21,123 bases of DNA from Bacteroidales bacterium (GTDB taxonomy: Bacteria > Bacteroidota > Bacteroidia > Bacteroidales > Dysgonomonadaceae): assembly GCA_012798745.1 (NCBI GenBank), contig JAAZMQ010000104.1, positions 1 to 21,123 of the forward strand. The letters are read 5' to 3'. Under the pieces are notes generated by a model. That model saw only the letters and a list, made by a program, of their open reading frames with translations, did no database searches and was not told the origin of the DNA. The translations under genes and the position numbers were made by a program. Positions within the stretch are counted from its first letter, which is position 1; each line of letters begins with the position of its first letter. Of this stretch, positions 1-9,440 are shown in pieces.

Positions 1-1737
1 AAAGTGGCTTATGATTATGTTGGAGGATTAAGAAATGTTAGTCATAAATATAGCTTAACCACGTGGCTCGAAAATTATGGACATTGGGGGTTCCCCGGCG
101 AATTTTTAATGTATGGCGGGCAATCGGACGAAATTGGGGGTGAATTTTGGAGCGAAGGTGATCTAGGGAACATCGAAAATCGCGCCGCCTCTTCATGCGG
201 ACATATTTACGGTAAAAACAAAATTTCGGCGGAATCAAATACTTCTGCAGGAAATTCGTTTGCTCGATATCCTGCTGTCATAAAACAACGGGCCGACCGT
301 TTTTTTGCCGAAGGAATCAATAACACGCTCCTCCATGTATACATCAGTCAGCCTTACGAAGATAAAAACCCCGGAGTAAATGCATGGTTTGGAACCGAAT
401 TCAACCGAAAAAACACATGGTTCTCTCAAATCGATGTATACATTGCTTATTTAAAAAGAGTGAATTTTATGCTTCAACAAGGTCTAAACGTAGCCGATGT
501 GGCTTATTTCATTGGAGAAGATGCTCCCGTTATGACCGGTGTAACCGATCCTCCACTTCCTGGGGGTTACCAATTCGATTATATAAATGCCGAGGTTATA
601 GAGAAATACATGACCGTAAAAAATGGTTCCCTTACTCTGCCACATGGTACACAATACAAAATTTTGGTATTACCCAAATTGGAAACCATGCGGCCTGAAT
701 TGCTGACTAAGATTAAGCAGTTGATTCACGAGGGAGCAATCGTAATGGGACCACCACCCAAAAGGTCACCTAGTTTACAGAATCAACCTGAATCTGATCG
801 CCAGATTCAATCTATGGTGAAGGAAATTTGGGCTGACGTGGATGGCGTGAATAGTAAATTAAGAAAATTTGGAAAAGGAATGATTATGAATGGCATGAAC
901 ATGGAAGAAGCTTTTGCATTAATAAATTGCATTCCTGATTGTCAATTACCACAAAACAACAGTATTCATTACGGCCACCGCACTCTGGAAAATGGAGAAA
1001 TCTATTTCCTTTCTAATCAAACCAATGAAGAACAAATAGTTTATCCGGAATTCAGAGTTACAGGTAAGCAACCCGAGCTTTGGGATCCTACCACAGGATC
1101 TATCCGCCCGCTTTCTGCCTACGAATTAAAAGAAAGAACAACAATTGTTCCATTAAAATTGGCTCCTTTTGAAAGCGTATTTGTAGTTTTTTTGAAAAAA
1201 ACCGGCCCATCTTCAACAAATGCTTTAGATGACAATTTTCCTAAGCCGGAAACAATTGTAGAGTTGACAGGCCCTTGGATTATAAATTTTGATCCCTCTC
1301 AACGAGGTCCTGAAAAACCAGTAATTTTTGAAAAACTTCAAGATTGGTCACTTTCTTCTGATGAACAAATAAAATATTACTCAGGAACAGCCATCTACAA
1401 TAAAGAGTTCTCTATCGATGAATTACCTGCCGGCAACAAAATTATTTTAGATCTAGGTGAATTGGTTGCTATGGCAAAAGTATATGTCAACGGCAACTAT
1501 GCAGGTGGCGTGTGGACATCGCCCTGGCAACTTGACATTACAAATTTGATTACAAAAGGGAAAAATAACCTGAAAGTAGAAGTGGTAAATACATGGGTCA
1601 ACAGGCTAATTGGTGATTTAAACTTACCGAAAAGTCAGCGCGAAACATGGTGTTCTGTGAATTCACATACAGCAGATAGCCCCTTACAACCTTCAGGGTT
1701 ATTTGGTCCCGTAACTATTTCGAGTGTAAAATATTAA
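1..1737 (+). CDS. GH106-type alpha-L-rhamnosidase, 5' end missing
   Basis: The frame is open from the first base (codons AAA GTG GCT), so the gene starts to the left of the window and the GTG at 4 is not a real start. 578 codons remain; GH106 proteins are usually about 1,000-1,200 residues. Visible features, counted from the GTG: a barrel part with GGEFWSEGD (about 45-53, including Glu47 and Glu51), KISAESNTS with Glu77, and VADVAYFIGE; then a Rossmann-like stretch with GAIVMGPPPKRSPSL, typical of GH106 and GH42-like enzymes; then a C-terminal jelly-roll with KVYVNGNYAGGVWTSPW and VVNTWVNRLIGD, the usual GH106 ending. Family members remove terminal alpha-L-rhamnose from pectic and related glycans and are periplasmic or surface proteins. 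I cannot say which of the visible glutamates are the catalytic pair without an alignment. The next gene starts 11 bases after the stop, so an operon is likely. Confidence 0.85.
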   Translation, partial: KVAYDYVGGLRNVSHKYSLTTWLENYGHWGFPGEFLMYGGQSDEIGGEFWSEGDLGNIENRAASSCGHIYGKNKISAESNTSAGNSFARYPAVIKQRADRFFAEGINNTLLHVYISQPYEDKNPGVNAWFGTEFNRKNTWFSQIDVYIAYLKRVNFMLQQGLNVADVAYFIGEDAPVMTGVTDPPLPGGYQFDYINAEVIEKYMTVKNGSLTLPHGTQYKILVLPKLETMRPELLTKIKQLIHEGAIVMGPPPKRSPSLQNQPESDRQIQSMVKEIWADVDGVNSKLRKFGKGMIMNGMNMEEAFALINCIPDCQLPQNNSIHYGHRTLENGEIYFLSNQTNEEQIVYPEFRVTGKQPELWDPTTGSIRPLSAYELKERTTIVPLKLAPFESVFVVFLKKTGPSSTNALDDNFPKPETIVELTGPWIINFDPSQRGPEKPVIFEKLQDWSLSSDEQIKYYSGTAIYNKEFSIDELPAGNKIILDLGELVAMAKVYVNGNYAGGVWTSPWQLDITNLITKGKNNLKVEVVNTWVNRLIGDLNLPKSQRETWCSVNSHTADSPLQPSGLFGPVTISSVKY

Positions 1738-1748
1738 TATTGTAAAAA

Positions 1749-3839
1749 ATGAAAAATAAAAATTTTCTTCATAGGTATTGTTTTTCTACTGTTTTGTTAA
1801 TAATAAGCACAATACCTCTTTTTGGATTTATGAAAAATAAAAAGACAAAACCTGCCGATCAAAAAACTCCCGCTTTGTCCTATGTGGTAGAAGAAAAATA
1901 TTATCGCGACATTTATTCCGATACCTGGATTGCAACTGATGCTTTGGGACGTGAAATACCCTCTTATTCAGAAGTCGGACCGGTAAAAAAAGACCAACGA
2001 CGTGTGGTAGGAATTTTTTATGTAACGTGGCATACTCAGGATAAAATCAAAATGGAACAGCCCTATCGGGCTAATGTAAACAAAATTCTACATACCGATC
2101 CCTCAGCAAGATTAGATACAAACCATAAACTTTGGTACACTCATTCTTATCATTGGGGGGAACCCGAATTAGGTTATTTTCTCAGCCAAGATGAATATGT
2201 AATCAGAAAAGATATGTCTATGCTTGCTGATGCAGGTGTGGATGTTTTGGTAATGGATGTGACCAATGCGGTTTGCTATTGGGATGAATGGGATGTAATC
2301 TTCACCACAATGCAAAAAATGAAAGAGGAAGGGAATAAAGTACCAAAATTTATTTTCTGGGCTTTCAATGGTCCTGTTATTACAGTGGTTCAAAATCTCT
2401 ATGAGCGGATCTATAAAACAGAAAAATATAAAGATCTTTGGTTTTATTGGGATGGGAAACCACTTTTACTTTACAATGCTACCCCTACCTTCGATGCTAA
2501 CCGCGATGGAATCCAACACCCCAATCCTCATTACGATTCAAGAGCAAAGACTGATCCATCCCACCCTCATTATCAAGATCCGGATTATACAGAAGAATTT
2601 TATAAAGACTACACCAAAGAAGTGAAAGACTTTTTTACACTACGTACCATGTGGTGGGGTTATTATGAATGGGGAGGTAAAAGGTTTGTTGGAACAGAAG
2701 ACAATTGGAGTTTCGGATACAATCTGGCTGATCCGAAAGTAAAGTCCATGAAACCCGAAGAATTATTATCTACTCACAAGGGCAAACGAGAACAAGCAGC
2801 GGTAACCCCCGCACAACACCCGGTCACTATGACTAAAGAAAATATAGGAGTAGGTAAATCTTGGTCGAGACAGTATGGCGAGCCTAAACTCAATGAATAT
2901 GATTTACCCGACTCGGCTTATGTCCCTTGGTTAGAGAAAAAAGTAGCGCATCCCGAAGGTTATGGCATTTACTTTCAAGAACGATGGAATGAAGCTATAA
3001 ACGCCAATCCCAAATTTATCTATATCAACGATTGGAATGAATGGACAGCAGGAAAATATCAGCCGGAAGGAGGAGGAACTATTCCTTGGTTAGGACGCAA
3101 TAATCCTTTTTATTTTGTGGATCAGTATAATCCAGAGTTTAATCGCACTATTCAGCCTATGCATGAGGGTTACACAGACAACTATTATATGCAAATGGTA
3201 CAAAATATTCGACGTTACAAAGGGGTACGACCAATACCTATCCAAAAAGGTTACCATGAAATAAAAATCGACGGTAATTTCTCGGAATGGAGGAAAATAA
3301 CAAACGAATTTAGAGATACCCGGAATGATGTCTTTCATCGCGATGCTTTGGGTTATTCAGGTATTCATTATGTAAACCAATCAGGAAGAAACGACATCGT
3401 TACGAGCAAAGTTGCTGTTGACAGTAAAAATCTATACTTCTATGTTGAGACATCGAATAAAATTACCAGCCATACCGACAATAATTGGATGTTGTTATTT
3501 ATTGATGTCGACAATGATTCAGAAACCGGATGGTATGGTTATGATTTTGTGGTCAACAAGAATGTTATCGATAACAAAACCACAACAATTAGTAAATACG
3601 ATAGTACAAATCCATATTATCATTGGATTGGAATAGGAACCCTTGAATACCGGTATGTTGATAACGAATTGGAGATCGCTATTCCCAGAGAACTTCTTAA
3701 ATTGACAGACGATAATTTTACAATTGATTTCAAATGGGCTGATAATCCCGCGGATCTAAAAAATCCGATTTCTCTTTGTATAAACGGGGACACAGCTCCT
3801 AACAGAAGATTTAATTACAGATTTATTTGGAAAAAATAA
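1749..3839 (+). CDS. GH99-like (GH71/99, WbsX-like) secreted protein with C-terminal CBM9/DOMON-like domain
   Basis: 696 residues. The N-terminus has a charged start and a hydrophobic stretch (about 10-30) that should direct export. The mature part begins with the signature TWIATDALGREIPSYSEVGP, shared in diverged form by the paralogues at 3853 and 15177. A barrel domain follows: VVGIFYVTWH, HWGEPELGYF, a strand with DVLVMDVTNA, then YFQERWNEA and INDWNEWTAGKYQ. Glu431 in the WNEW motif corresponds by motif to the NEW-containing active-site loop of GH99 enzymes (inferred). From about residue 507 (IDGNFSEW) to the end there is a beta-sandwich of CBM9/DOMON type, closing with NGDTAPNRRFNY. Relative to its paralogues it has a roughly 30-residue His/Pro/Tyr-rich insertion near 250-285. 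No substrate can be assigned from sequence. Gaps are 11 bases on the 5' side and 13 on the 3' side. The family call is firmer than any activity. Confidence 0.8.
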   Translation: MKNKNFLHRYCFSTVLLIISTIPLFGFMKNKKTKPADQKTPALSYVVEEKYYRDIYSDTWIATDALGREIPSYSEVGPVKKDQRRVVGIFYVTWHTQDKIKMEQPYRANVNKILHTDPSARLDTNHKLWYTHSYHWGEPELGYFLSQDEYVIRKDMSMLADAGVDVLVMDVTNAVCYWDEWDVIFTTMQKMKEEGNKVPKFIFWAFNGPVITVVQNLYERIYKTEKYKDLWFYWDGKPLLLYNATPTFDANRDGIQHPNPHYDSRAKTDPSHPHYQDPDYTEEFYKDYTKEVKDFFTLRTMWWGYYEWGGKRFVGTEDNWSFGYNLADPKVKSMKPEELLSTHKGKREQAAVTPAQHPVTMTKENIGVGKSWSRQYGEPKLNEYDLPDSAYVPWLEKKVAHPEGYGIYFQERWNEAINANPKFIYINDWNEWTAGKYQPEGGGTIPWLGRNNPFYFVDQYNPEFNRTIQPMHEGYTDNYYMQMVQNIRRYKGVRPIPIQKGYHEIKIDGNFSEWRKITNEFRDTRNDVFHRDALGYSGIHYVNQSGRNDIVTSKVAVDSKNLYFYVETSNKITSHTDNNWMLLFIDVDNDSETGWYGYDFVVNKNVIDNKTTTISKYDSTNPYYHWIGIGTLEYRYVDNELEIAIPRELLKLTDDNFTIDFKWADNPADLKNPISLCINGDTAPNRRFNYRFIWKK

Positions 3840-3852
3840 AATTCATAATTCT

Positions 3853-5614
3853 ATGAAAGAAAACAATTCGAGAAAAAATTTTAATTTTTTCAATATTTTA
3901 ATTACTTTATTTTTAGTAATTCCTTGTCACGGAATTACTCAACCTTTAGCAGGAACAGATGAACTTGGCCGTGTATTACCCTTAAATGATGAAGTTGGTA
4001 ATCTTAAAAAAGATCGCCAAGTAGGTATTTTCTATTTTTTGTGGCAAGGAGATCCAACATCTCCAACATCTGAATACTATTGGGATCTGAATAAAATCAT
4101 CCCTGAACATCCGGAAGTACTTGAAGATCACAATAATAAATATTGGGGATCCAGAAATTATGGCTTTTATTATTTTTGGGGCGAACCATTATACAGGTAT
4201 TATCGTGGAGACGATTATTGGGTGCATTTGCGCAACATGCAGCTATTAACTGATGCAGGCATTGATTTTGTTGCGATAGATGACTTTAATTTACCCCAAA
4301 CAATCGGAAGCTCTTATGAATGCAATGGATGCAATTCGGTCTCAAGGAAAAAATCCTCCCAAAATTGTATATTATACCAATACGGCTTCTGGAAAAACAA
4401 TGCAAGAAATTTATGATAATTTTTATAAACTAAGTGCACCTTACTATCATCCGGCATGTTGGTATTATTTGGATGGCAAACCATTGATCATTGGCATTTC
4501 AAAAGAAGCTATCGGACACGACTATTTTACTTTTTTTACTTATCGAGAATCACAATGGCCTACTGAACCTCAAAAAATAAATGGCTGGCCATGGATTTCT
4601 TTTACACGCCCGCAAAAAGTACATTACAATGTTCGAGGAGAAGCGGAAATTATCAATGTTTCGGTTTCTCAGCATCCAAATCCCACAGCAGGAATGGGAG
4701 GATCTGCATTTTATGGAAACCAGGACAATTGGGGACGAAGTTATCGCAATGGATCACATGGCAATTCCAAAACAGATATTGTTTATGGGTATAATTTTCA
4801 AGAACAGTGGGATTATGCTTTGCAACAGAATGTTCCTTTTATATTCATTACTGGTTGGAATGAGTGGATTGCAGGAAGATGGGCAAGTACCGATGGAGAT
4901 CCTGAACATTCCTATTTCTGCGATCAGGCAAGTCCGGAGTATAGCCGTGATATTGAGCCTACCCGTACAGCAGGGATAAATGATAATTATTATATGCAGA
5001 TGGTTGCCAACATTCGCAGATATAAGGGGATTGAACCTCAACCTCAGGCAAGTGATACAATAACTATCAAAAATTTTAATTGTTGGAAAAATGTTTTACC
5101 TGTTTATACGGATTACATAGGTGATACAAAACCTCGCTATCATCCTGGTGCACAATCAAACCCGGCCGTAATTTATACTAATTGCACAGGAAGAAATGAT
5201 TTTTATAAATTGAAGGTAGCGCGTAATAGACAGAATCTATTTTTTTATGCTGAAACCATAGAAAATATTACTGGTGAACACACGGAAAATTGGATGCAAC
5301 TCTATATTGATGTTGACAGAAATGCAAAAACAGGGTGGATGGGATACGACTATAGGGTCATTGAAGGAAATAAACTCCAGGCATGGGATAACAAAAAATG
5401 GGTGACCACTACCAAAATTACATTTATGGTTGATGGAAATAAACTTATGATTACAATTCCTCTCCAAAGCCTTGGACTCGAATATCGACCAATCAATATT
5501 GAATTTAAATGGTGTGATAATATGCAGAAGAATAATGATCCTCTCGAGTGGTATATCAATGGTGATGCTGCTCCCGGTGGACGTTTTAATTACATTTATT
5601 CAACAGAAAAATGA
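3853..5614 (+). pseudogene. GH99-like protein with C-terminal CBM9/DOMON-like domain, interrupted by a +1 frameshift
   Basis: Two overlapping frames together make one paralogue of the gene at 1749. The first (3853-4416) has an export signal (about 1-30), AGTDELGRVLP, QVGIFYFLWQGD, YYFWGEPLYRYY and DAGIDFVAIDDFN. The second continues with NAMDAIRSQGKNPPK, DGKPLIIGIS, YNFQEQWDYA and FITGWNEWIAGRW, then a CBM9-like tail ending NGDAAPGGRFNY. The switch lies at the C4 run 4294-4297: dropping one C reads N-L-P-K-Q-S-E-A-L and joins the frames into 586 codons, the length expected beside the 639- and 696-residue paralogues. The ATG at 4280 lies inside the barrel and lacks the signal peptide, so it is not a credible start. 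This may be a true mutation, a sequencing error in a homopolymer, or partly bypassed by +1 slippage at CCC-C. The remainder shows no other damage, so the lesion is recent or artefactual. The stop overlaps the next start (ATGA). Confidence 0.82.
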
Positions 5615-8442
5615 GAAAAACAACTTTTAAAAAATTGAAAATTTTATTCCTCATCCCTCTAATTGTACCTTTTTTCTTTTGTTTATATAATTCTGAGTAT
5701 GATCTTAGGATAAAAGATTTGCAGTGTAATAACATGGTAAATCCTCTTGGAGTAGAAAAACCTTTACTTAGTTGGAAAATTTACACTGCCGAAGAAGGAA
5801 TAATGCAAAGTGCATGGGAAATAGAAATAGCATCTGACAGTAATCTGCTTGTTCAGGGTAAAACAGATATTTGGAAATCCGGGAAACAAGTTTCAGATCA
5901 GCAATTTAATATAGAACCTTTTATATCCGTTCTTTCAAGTGCAACCCAATACTTTTGGCGGGTACGTATTTGGGATAATAAAGGCAGAATAAGCCAATGG
6001 AGTAGTTCGGCTCACTTCACCACAGGTCTATTAAATGAGGAGGACTGGGAAGCAAAATGGATTACCTCATCAGATACCACTTCGATGCCCCTTCCTTATT
6101 TTTACAAAACATACGAACCTCTTCGTAAAGACGTATCACTTAAAAGAGCTTTAGTCTTTCTGAGTGGATTAGGAAACAGTGAATTATATATAAACGGCAT
6201 AAAGATCGATTCTACCCGTCTTCTTGATCCCGCTCAAACAAATTATGACCAATACGCTTTTTATTCTTCTTTTGATGTAACGAATTTTTTAAAAGCCGAC
6301 AGAAATATAATTGGGGTTTTACTTGGAAATGGATGGTTTTCCCAACAGGAAGCATGGAATGGAGCTTCTTTTAGTTACGGAAAACCTATGTTTCGTCTTC
6401 AATTAATAGCACAATATAGTGACAACACTAACGAAGTTATATTAATAAGCGACGAGAATTGGAAATGGATAGAAAGCCCTATTTTAAAAACAAACATCTA
6501 TTTAGGAGAAACGTATGATGCACGAAAAGAAATAAAAGGATGGCCTGACATTGTTAGTGAAGGTAAAAATTGGGAAAATGCAATATCTATACATAATAAT
6601 CATATTCCACCACAACTCAAATCCCAACCAATTAATCCAATTCGTAAAAAGGAAGTAATACCAGCACAAAAAATGTGGCAAGATTCATCAGGGAATTGGA
6701 TATTTGATTTTGGAGTAAATAAAGCAGGGATTCCATACTTGGAAACACACCAACCACAAGGCACATCATTATCTATTCGTATTGCCGAGGAAATAAATGA
6801 AGACAGCACCCTTGATTTTTCAACTCTTGGTTGGAAACATCATGGAAAAATATTTGAATATAAATATATTTGTAAGGGTAAAGAAAAAGAAAAATGGTCA
6901 CCCAGATTTGTCTATCATGGATTCCGGTATGCTGAGATTTCCGGTTTAACCGAAAAACCTGATTTATCGACTCTTAAAATGATTGCTGTTAATACTGACG
7001 TTGAACAGACTGGCTATTTCGAATGTTCAAATTCGCAGATTAATAAACTCCACAAAATTGCTGTGCAAACAGTACTCAACAATTTACATGGCATACCAAC
7101 CGATTGTCCCAATCGCGAAAAATGCGGATGGTTAGGTGATACCCATGCCTATGTAAAAATGGCTAACCTCAACTTCCAAATGAACAATTTTTGGAGTAAA
7201 TATCTAGAAGATATCCATTCCGGAGCAGCCTTTGAAGAAAAAAATGCGCTTTTTCACGAACGATATAATACTACTTTTTATTATGCCACAAAACCTGCAG
7301 GCATACCATATATGGTAGCCCCTGGTAAACGACGCTGTGGCGTTGCTTCTCCCGATTGGGGAACGGCAGTAACTCAACTTCCTTGGTGGCTTTACGTTTA
7401 CTATGGCAATAAAAAGATATTGGAGGATTTTTACCCTGACATGAAACTATGGACAGATTATGTCTCTTCGTTAGGTTGCGATACTGCACGGATCAATAAA
7501 TATAATAAAACTACAAAATATATTATTTATCAAGGACTTGGAGATTGGTGTCCTCCCAAATATCCAACCAACAATAAAACTCCTGTCGAATTCACTTCTA
7601 CTGCTTTTCATTATTTGGATGTATCAATTATGGAAAATGTAGCCCGTATTCTTAACAAAAACAGTGATGCTGAAAAATACACCAAACAAAAAAATTTGAT
7701 CGCAAATGAAATGGGAAAATATTTATTTGACCCCCAAAAAAATACATTTGGCAGTCAAACTGCTGATGTAATGGCTCTCGATTTTAACCTTGTACCGAAT
7801 GAAAAAATAAAGGCAGTGGCCGATGTCGTTGTGCGGAATATGGATGAAGTAAGCGAAGGTTTTATGAATTGTGGAATTTTTGGATTAAGTCGGATCGGGA
7901 GCATGTTGGCCAGGCATAACAACAGCAATGCAGCGTGGAAATTGTTTTCCAAAACCGGAGAAAATAGTTTTGAATGGATGTTAGATTCTGTAGGGGCTAC
8001 CACTTTATGGGAAACGCTTCCTATAAATAAATTATCTCAACAAGTAGCAAAAGAAGCTTCGCATAATCATGCGATGCAGGCAGGATATGATGTATTTTTT
8101 TACGAAGATATTGCAGGGATTCGTCCCGATCCATCAGGATATGGATTTAAAGTAATCCGATTTGATCCTTTATTAACTGATTATCTTTCTTGGGCTAAAG
8201 GCAGTATTGAATCTCCTTATGGCACAATAGTAAGCAGTTGGGAGAATAAAGGGGACGAATTTAGGTGGCAGATTAAAATTCCTCCTAATTCTTCAGGTTT
8301 AGTTGCCTTACCAACTAATAAAATCATAATTGTAAACGACAAAATATTGAACAAGAAAAAATATATTCCTGCCCAAAACGAGGGATTCAAGACACTGCTC
8401 CGTTTTCCTTCCGGGAATTTTTACATTAAAATACAGAAATAG
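5611..8442 (+). CDS. GH78 alpha-L-rhamnosidase
   Basis: 943 residues, full GH78 length. A hydrophobic N-terminal signal (about 10-27) is followed by a fibronectin-like Bac_rhamnosid_N region (about 30-150, with LRIKDLQCNNMVNPLGVEKP and AKWI), beta-sandwich domains (about 170-470, with LYINGIKID, LLGNGWF and FDFGVNKAG), the (alpha/alpha)6 catalytic domain (about 475-840) and a C-terminal beta domain. The general-acid segment reads DCPNREKCGWLGD (Asp498 to Asp510), with Glu503 as the probable acid. The base side is ATTLWE with Glu801, followed by SHNHAM with His818 and His820. The enzyme should release terminal alpha-L-rhamnose in the periplasm by inversion. The ATG overlaps the stop of the upstream GH99-like frame (ATGA), which suggests translational coupling. 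All key residues are present and nothing looks damaged. Confidence 0.95.
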   Translation: MRKTTFKKLKILFLIPLIVPFFFCLYNSEYDLRIKDLQCNNMVNPLGVEKPLLSWKIYTAEEGIMQSAWEIEIASDSNLLVQGKTDIWKSGKQVSDQQFNIEPFISVLSSATQYFWRVRIWDNKGRISQWSSSAHFTTGLLNEEDWEAKWITSSDTTSMPLPYFYKTYEPLRKDVSLKRALVFLSGLGNSELYINGIKIDSTRLLDPAQTNYDQYAFYSSFDVTNFLKADRNIIGVLLGNGWFSQQEAWNGASFSYGKPMFRLQLIAQYSDNTNEVILISDENWKWIESPILKTNIYLGETYDARKEIKGWPDIVSEGKNWENAISIHNNHIPPQLKSQPINPIRKKEVIPAQKMWQDSSGNWIFDFGVNKAGIPYLETHQPQGTSLSIRIAEEINEDSTLDFSTLGWKHHGKIFEYKYICKGKEKEKWSPRFVYHGFRYAEISGLTEKPDLSTLKMIAVNTDVEQTGYFECSNSQINKLHKIAVQTVLNNLHGIPTDCPNREKCGWLGDTHAYVKMANLNFQMNNFWSKYLEDIHSGAAFEEKNALFHERYNTTFYYATKPAGIPYMVAPGKRRCGVASPDWGTAVTQLPWWLYVYYGNKKILEDFYPDMKLWTDYVSSLGCDTARINKYNKTTKYIIYQGLGDWCPPKYPTNNKTPVEFTSTAFHYLDVSIMENVARILNKNSDAEKYTKQKNLIANEMGKYLFDPQKNTFGSQTADVMALDFNLVPNEKIKAVADVVVRNMDEVSEGFMNCGIFGLSRIGSMLARHNNSNAAWKLFSKTGENSFEWMLDSVGATTLWETLPINKLSQQVAKEASHNHAMQAGYDVFFYEDIAGIRPDPSGYGFKVIRFDPLLTDYLSWAKGSIESPYGTIVSSWENKGDEFRWQIKIPPNSSGLVALPTNKIIIVNDKILNKKKYIPAQNEGFKTLLRFPSGNFYIKIQK

Positions 8443-8503
8443 TTGACAATAAAAACTTTAGAAAATCATGATACCCCATAAAATTTTAACAACCTGAAAA
8501 TAC
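8443..8503 (+). other. short spacer, no gene
   Basis: 61 AT-rich bases between the GH78 stop and the start of the decayed GH43 gene. A 7-base inverted pair (TTGACAA at 8444, TTGTCAA at 8508) flanks it, but the arms are far apart and are not followed by a T-run, so I do not call a terminator. Confidence 0.4.
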
Positions 8504-8839
8504 ATGTTGTCAAAAACAAAATTTTTTCTTGAATTTATCCTAACGTTTTTACTGGGTGGCAGTATTCTTCCGCAAAATCTTATTGCATCTCCTGGCGTTT
8601 ATATTGCTGTTCCCACAGGGCGGATCCAGAATAATAGTTATGTTTTTTATCATCGTTCTACTCATGGTTGCAAGAGCATGCACAAAGCCAGTGTTAAAAT
8701 GGTTTATTTTAATGAAGACGAATAAAGTTGAAATGATATCACAAGGTACAGATGAGTGGCATCCGAGTACTCTGATTACGTCTTAACGATGATGACAACA
8801 ACTTTTTCCATATTGAAAGTTTTCAATTCAAAAAATAAT
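8504..8839 (+). pseudogene. decayed GH43-CBM6 glycosidase gene (signal peptide and scattered C-terminal pieces)
   Basis: Pieces of one protein appear in order but in two frames. Frame A (8504-8725) begins with a good signal peptide (MLSKTKFFLEFILTFLLGGS and on to about residue 29) joined directly to PTGRIQNNSYVFYHRSTHG and VYFNEDE; the YVFYHRST...YFNEDG pattern is typical of the last part of a GH43 beta-propeller. After a frameshift near 8720 the text continues as NKVEMISQGTDEWHP, matching the EVEMTSQG segment that follows in such proteins. Back in frame A, RLNDDDNNFFHIESFQFKK with a stop at 8837-8839 looks like the final strand of a CBM6 module. Most of the propeller and most of the CBM6 are absent, so internal deletions are needed as well as frameshifts. 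An intact parent would probably have been an arabinofuranosidase, xylosidase or galactosidase. The family call rests on remembered motifs, not on a search. Confidence 0.6.
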
Positions 8840-8928
8840 CCATACGATCATCTGAAAAATATATAAAATATTCAATAGTTTATGAGAATGAGAAAGACAT
8901 CAACAAATAATAATTAAAATTTTTACTT

Positions 8929-9243
8929 ATGAGACGAGAAGCTTTTAAAATGTATCTGAAAACCGATTGCGAAGCCGAATATGAAAAAAGGCATAATGAA
9001 ATTTGGCCCGAAGTAAAACAGTTGCTTAAAGATAGCGGCGTTTTCGATTATTCCATTTTTTGGGATAAAGAAACCAACCTCTTGTTTGGCGTCCAAAAAA
9101 CAAAGGGAGATACCTCTTCCCAGGATTTGGGAGACAATCCCATTATACAGAAATGGTGGGCTAACATGGCGGATATCATGGAAACAAATCCCGATAACTC
9201 TCCGATTTCTATTCCACCGAAAGAAGTATTTCACATGAATTAA
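8929..9243 (+). CDS. rhaM: L-rhamnose mutarotase
   Basis: 104 residues, the standard size of RhaM, a small cytoplasmic ferredoxin-like (dimeric alpha/beta barrel) protein with no export signal. It interconverts the alpha and beta anomers of L-rhamnose, supplying the anomer used by rhamnose isomerase. Residues known from the E. coli enzyme fall at the same numbers: Tyr18 and His22 (EYEKRH) and Trp76-Trp77 (QKWW). The opening RREAFKMYLK and the segment LLFGVQKTKGD also fit. The ATG at 8929 is the only sensible start; the leader is A/T-rich without a Shine-Dalgarno. It is the only clear cytoplasmic sugar-metabolism gene in the window and supports rhamnose as a main product of the neighbouring secreted enzymes. 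Confidence 0.97.
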   Translation: MRREAFKMYLKTDCEAEYEKRHNEIWPEVKQLLKDSGVFDYSIFWDKETNLLFGVQKTKGDTSSQDLGDNPIIQKWWANMADIMETNPDNSPISIPPKEVFHMN

Positions 9244-9440
9244 GAGTAAAACAAATATACAATAAAAAATTATTTAAAAACACATCTGATATTTAAAATA
9301 GGTTAAATCAATACCGCTTTTATGAGATAAATATGTTAAATGTCAAATATTGCAGTATTTATATCAAAAATTGAAGTCCGAAAAATATTTGTATTGTTTA
9401 TATTTAAAATAAAATTTATCTAGCAGTGAATGCTTAATAA
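9244..9440 (+). other. AT-rich spacer, probable promoter region for the 9742 gene
   Basis: Very AT-rich and without a coding pattern in any frame. This spacer and the remnant after it form the longest break between rhaM and the next gene, so a new transcription start is plausible. I looked for the Bacteroidota -33 TTTG / -7 TAnnTTTG pair and found only half matches (for example TTTG near 9389), so no promoter is placed. No stem followed by a T-run was found after rhaM. Confidence 0.35.

Noticed and set aside
4280..5614. Independent 444-residue gene starting at ATG 4280
   Set aside because: The start lies inside the barrel, lacks a signal peptide and loses strands present in both paralogues; a frameshift in one gene explains both halves.
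8444..8514. Inverted pair TTGACAA / TTGTCAA as a terminator or operator
   Set aside because: Seven-base arms about 57 bases apart with no T-run; such pairs are expected by chance in AT-rich DNA.
8929..9234. Opposite-strand open frame of about 100 codons antisense to rhaM
   Set aside because: It is a mirror of a gene with all RhaM catalytic residues; its text has no recognisable motif.
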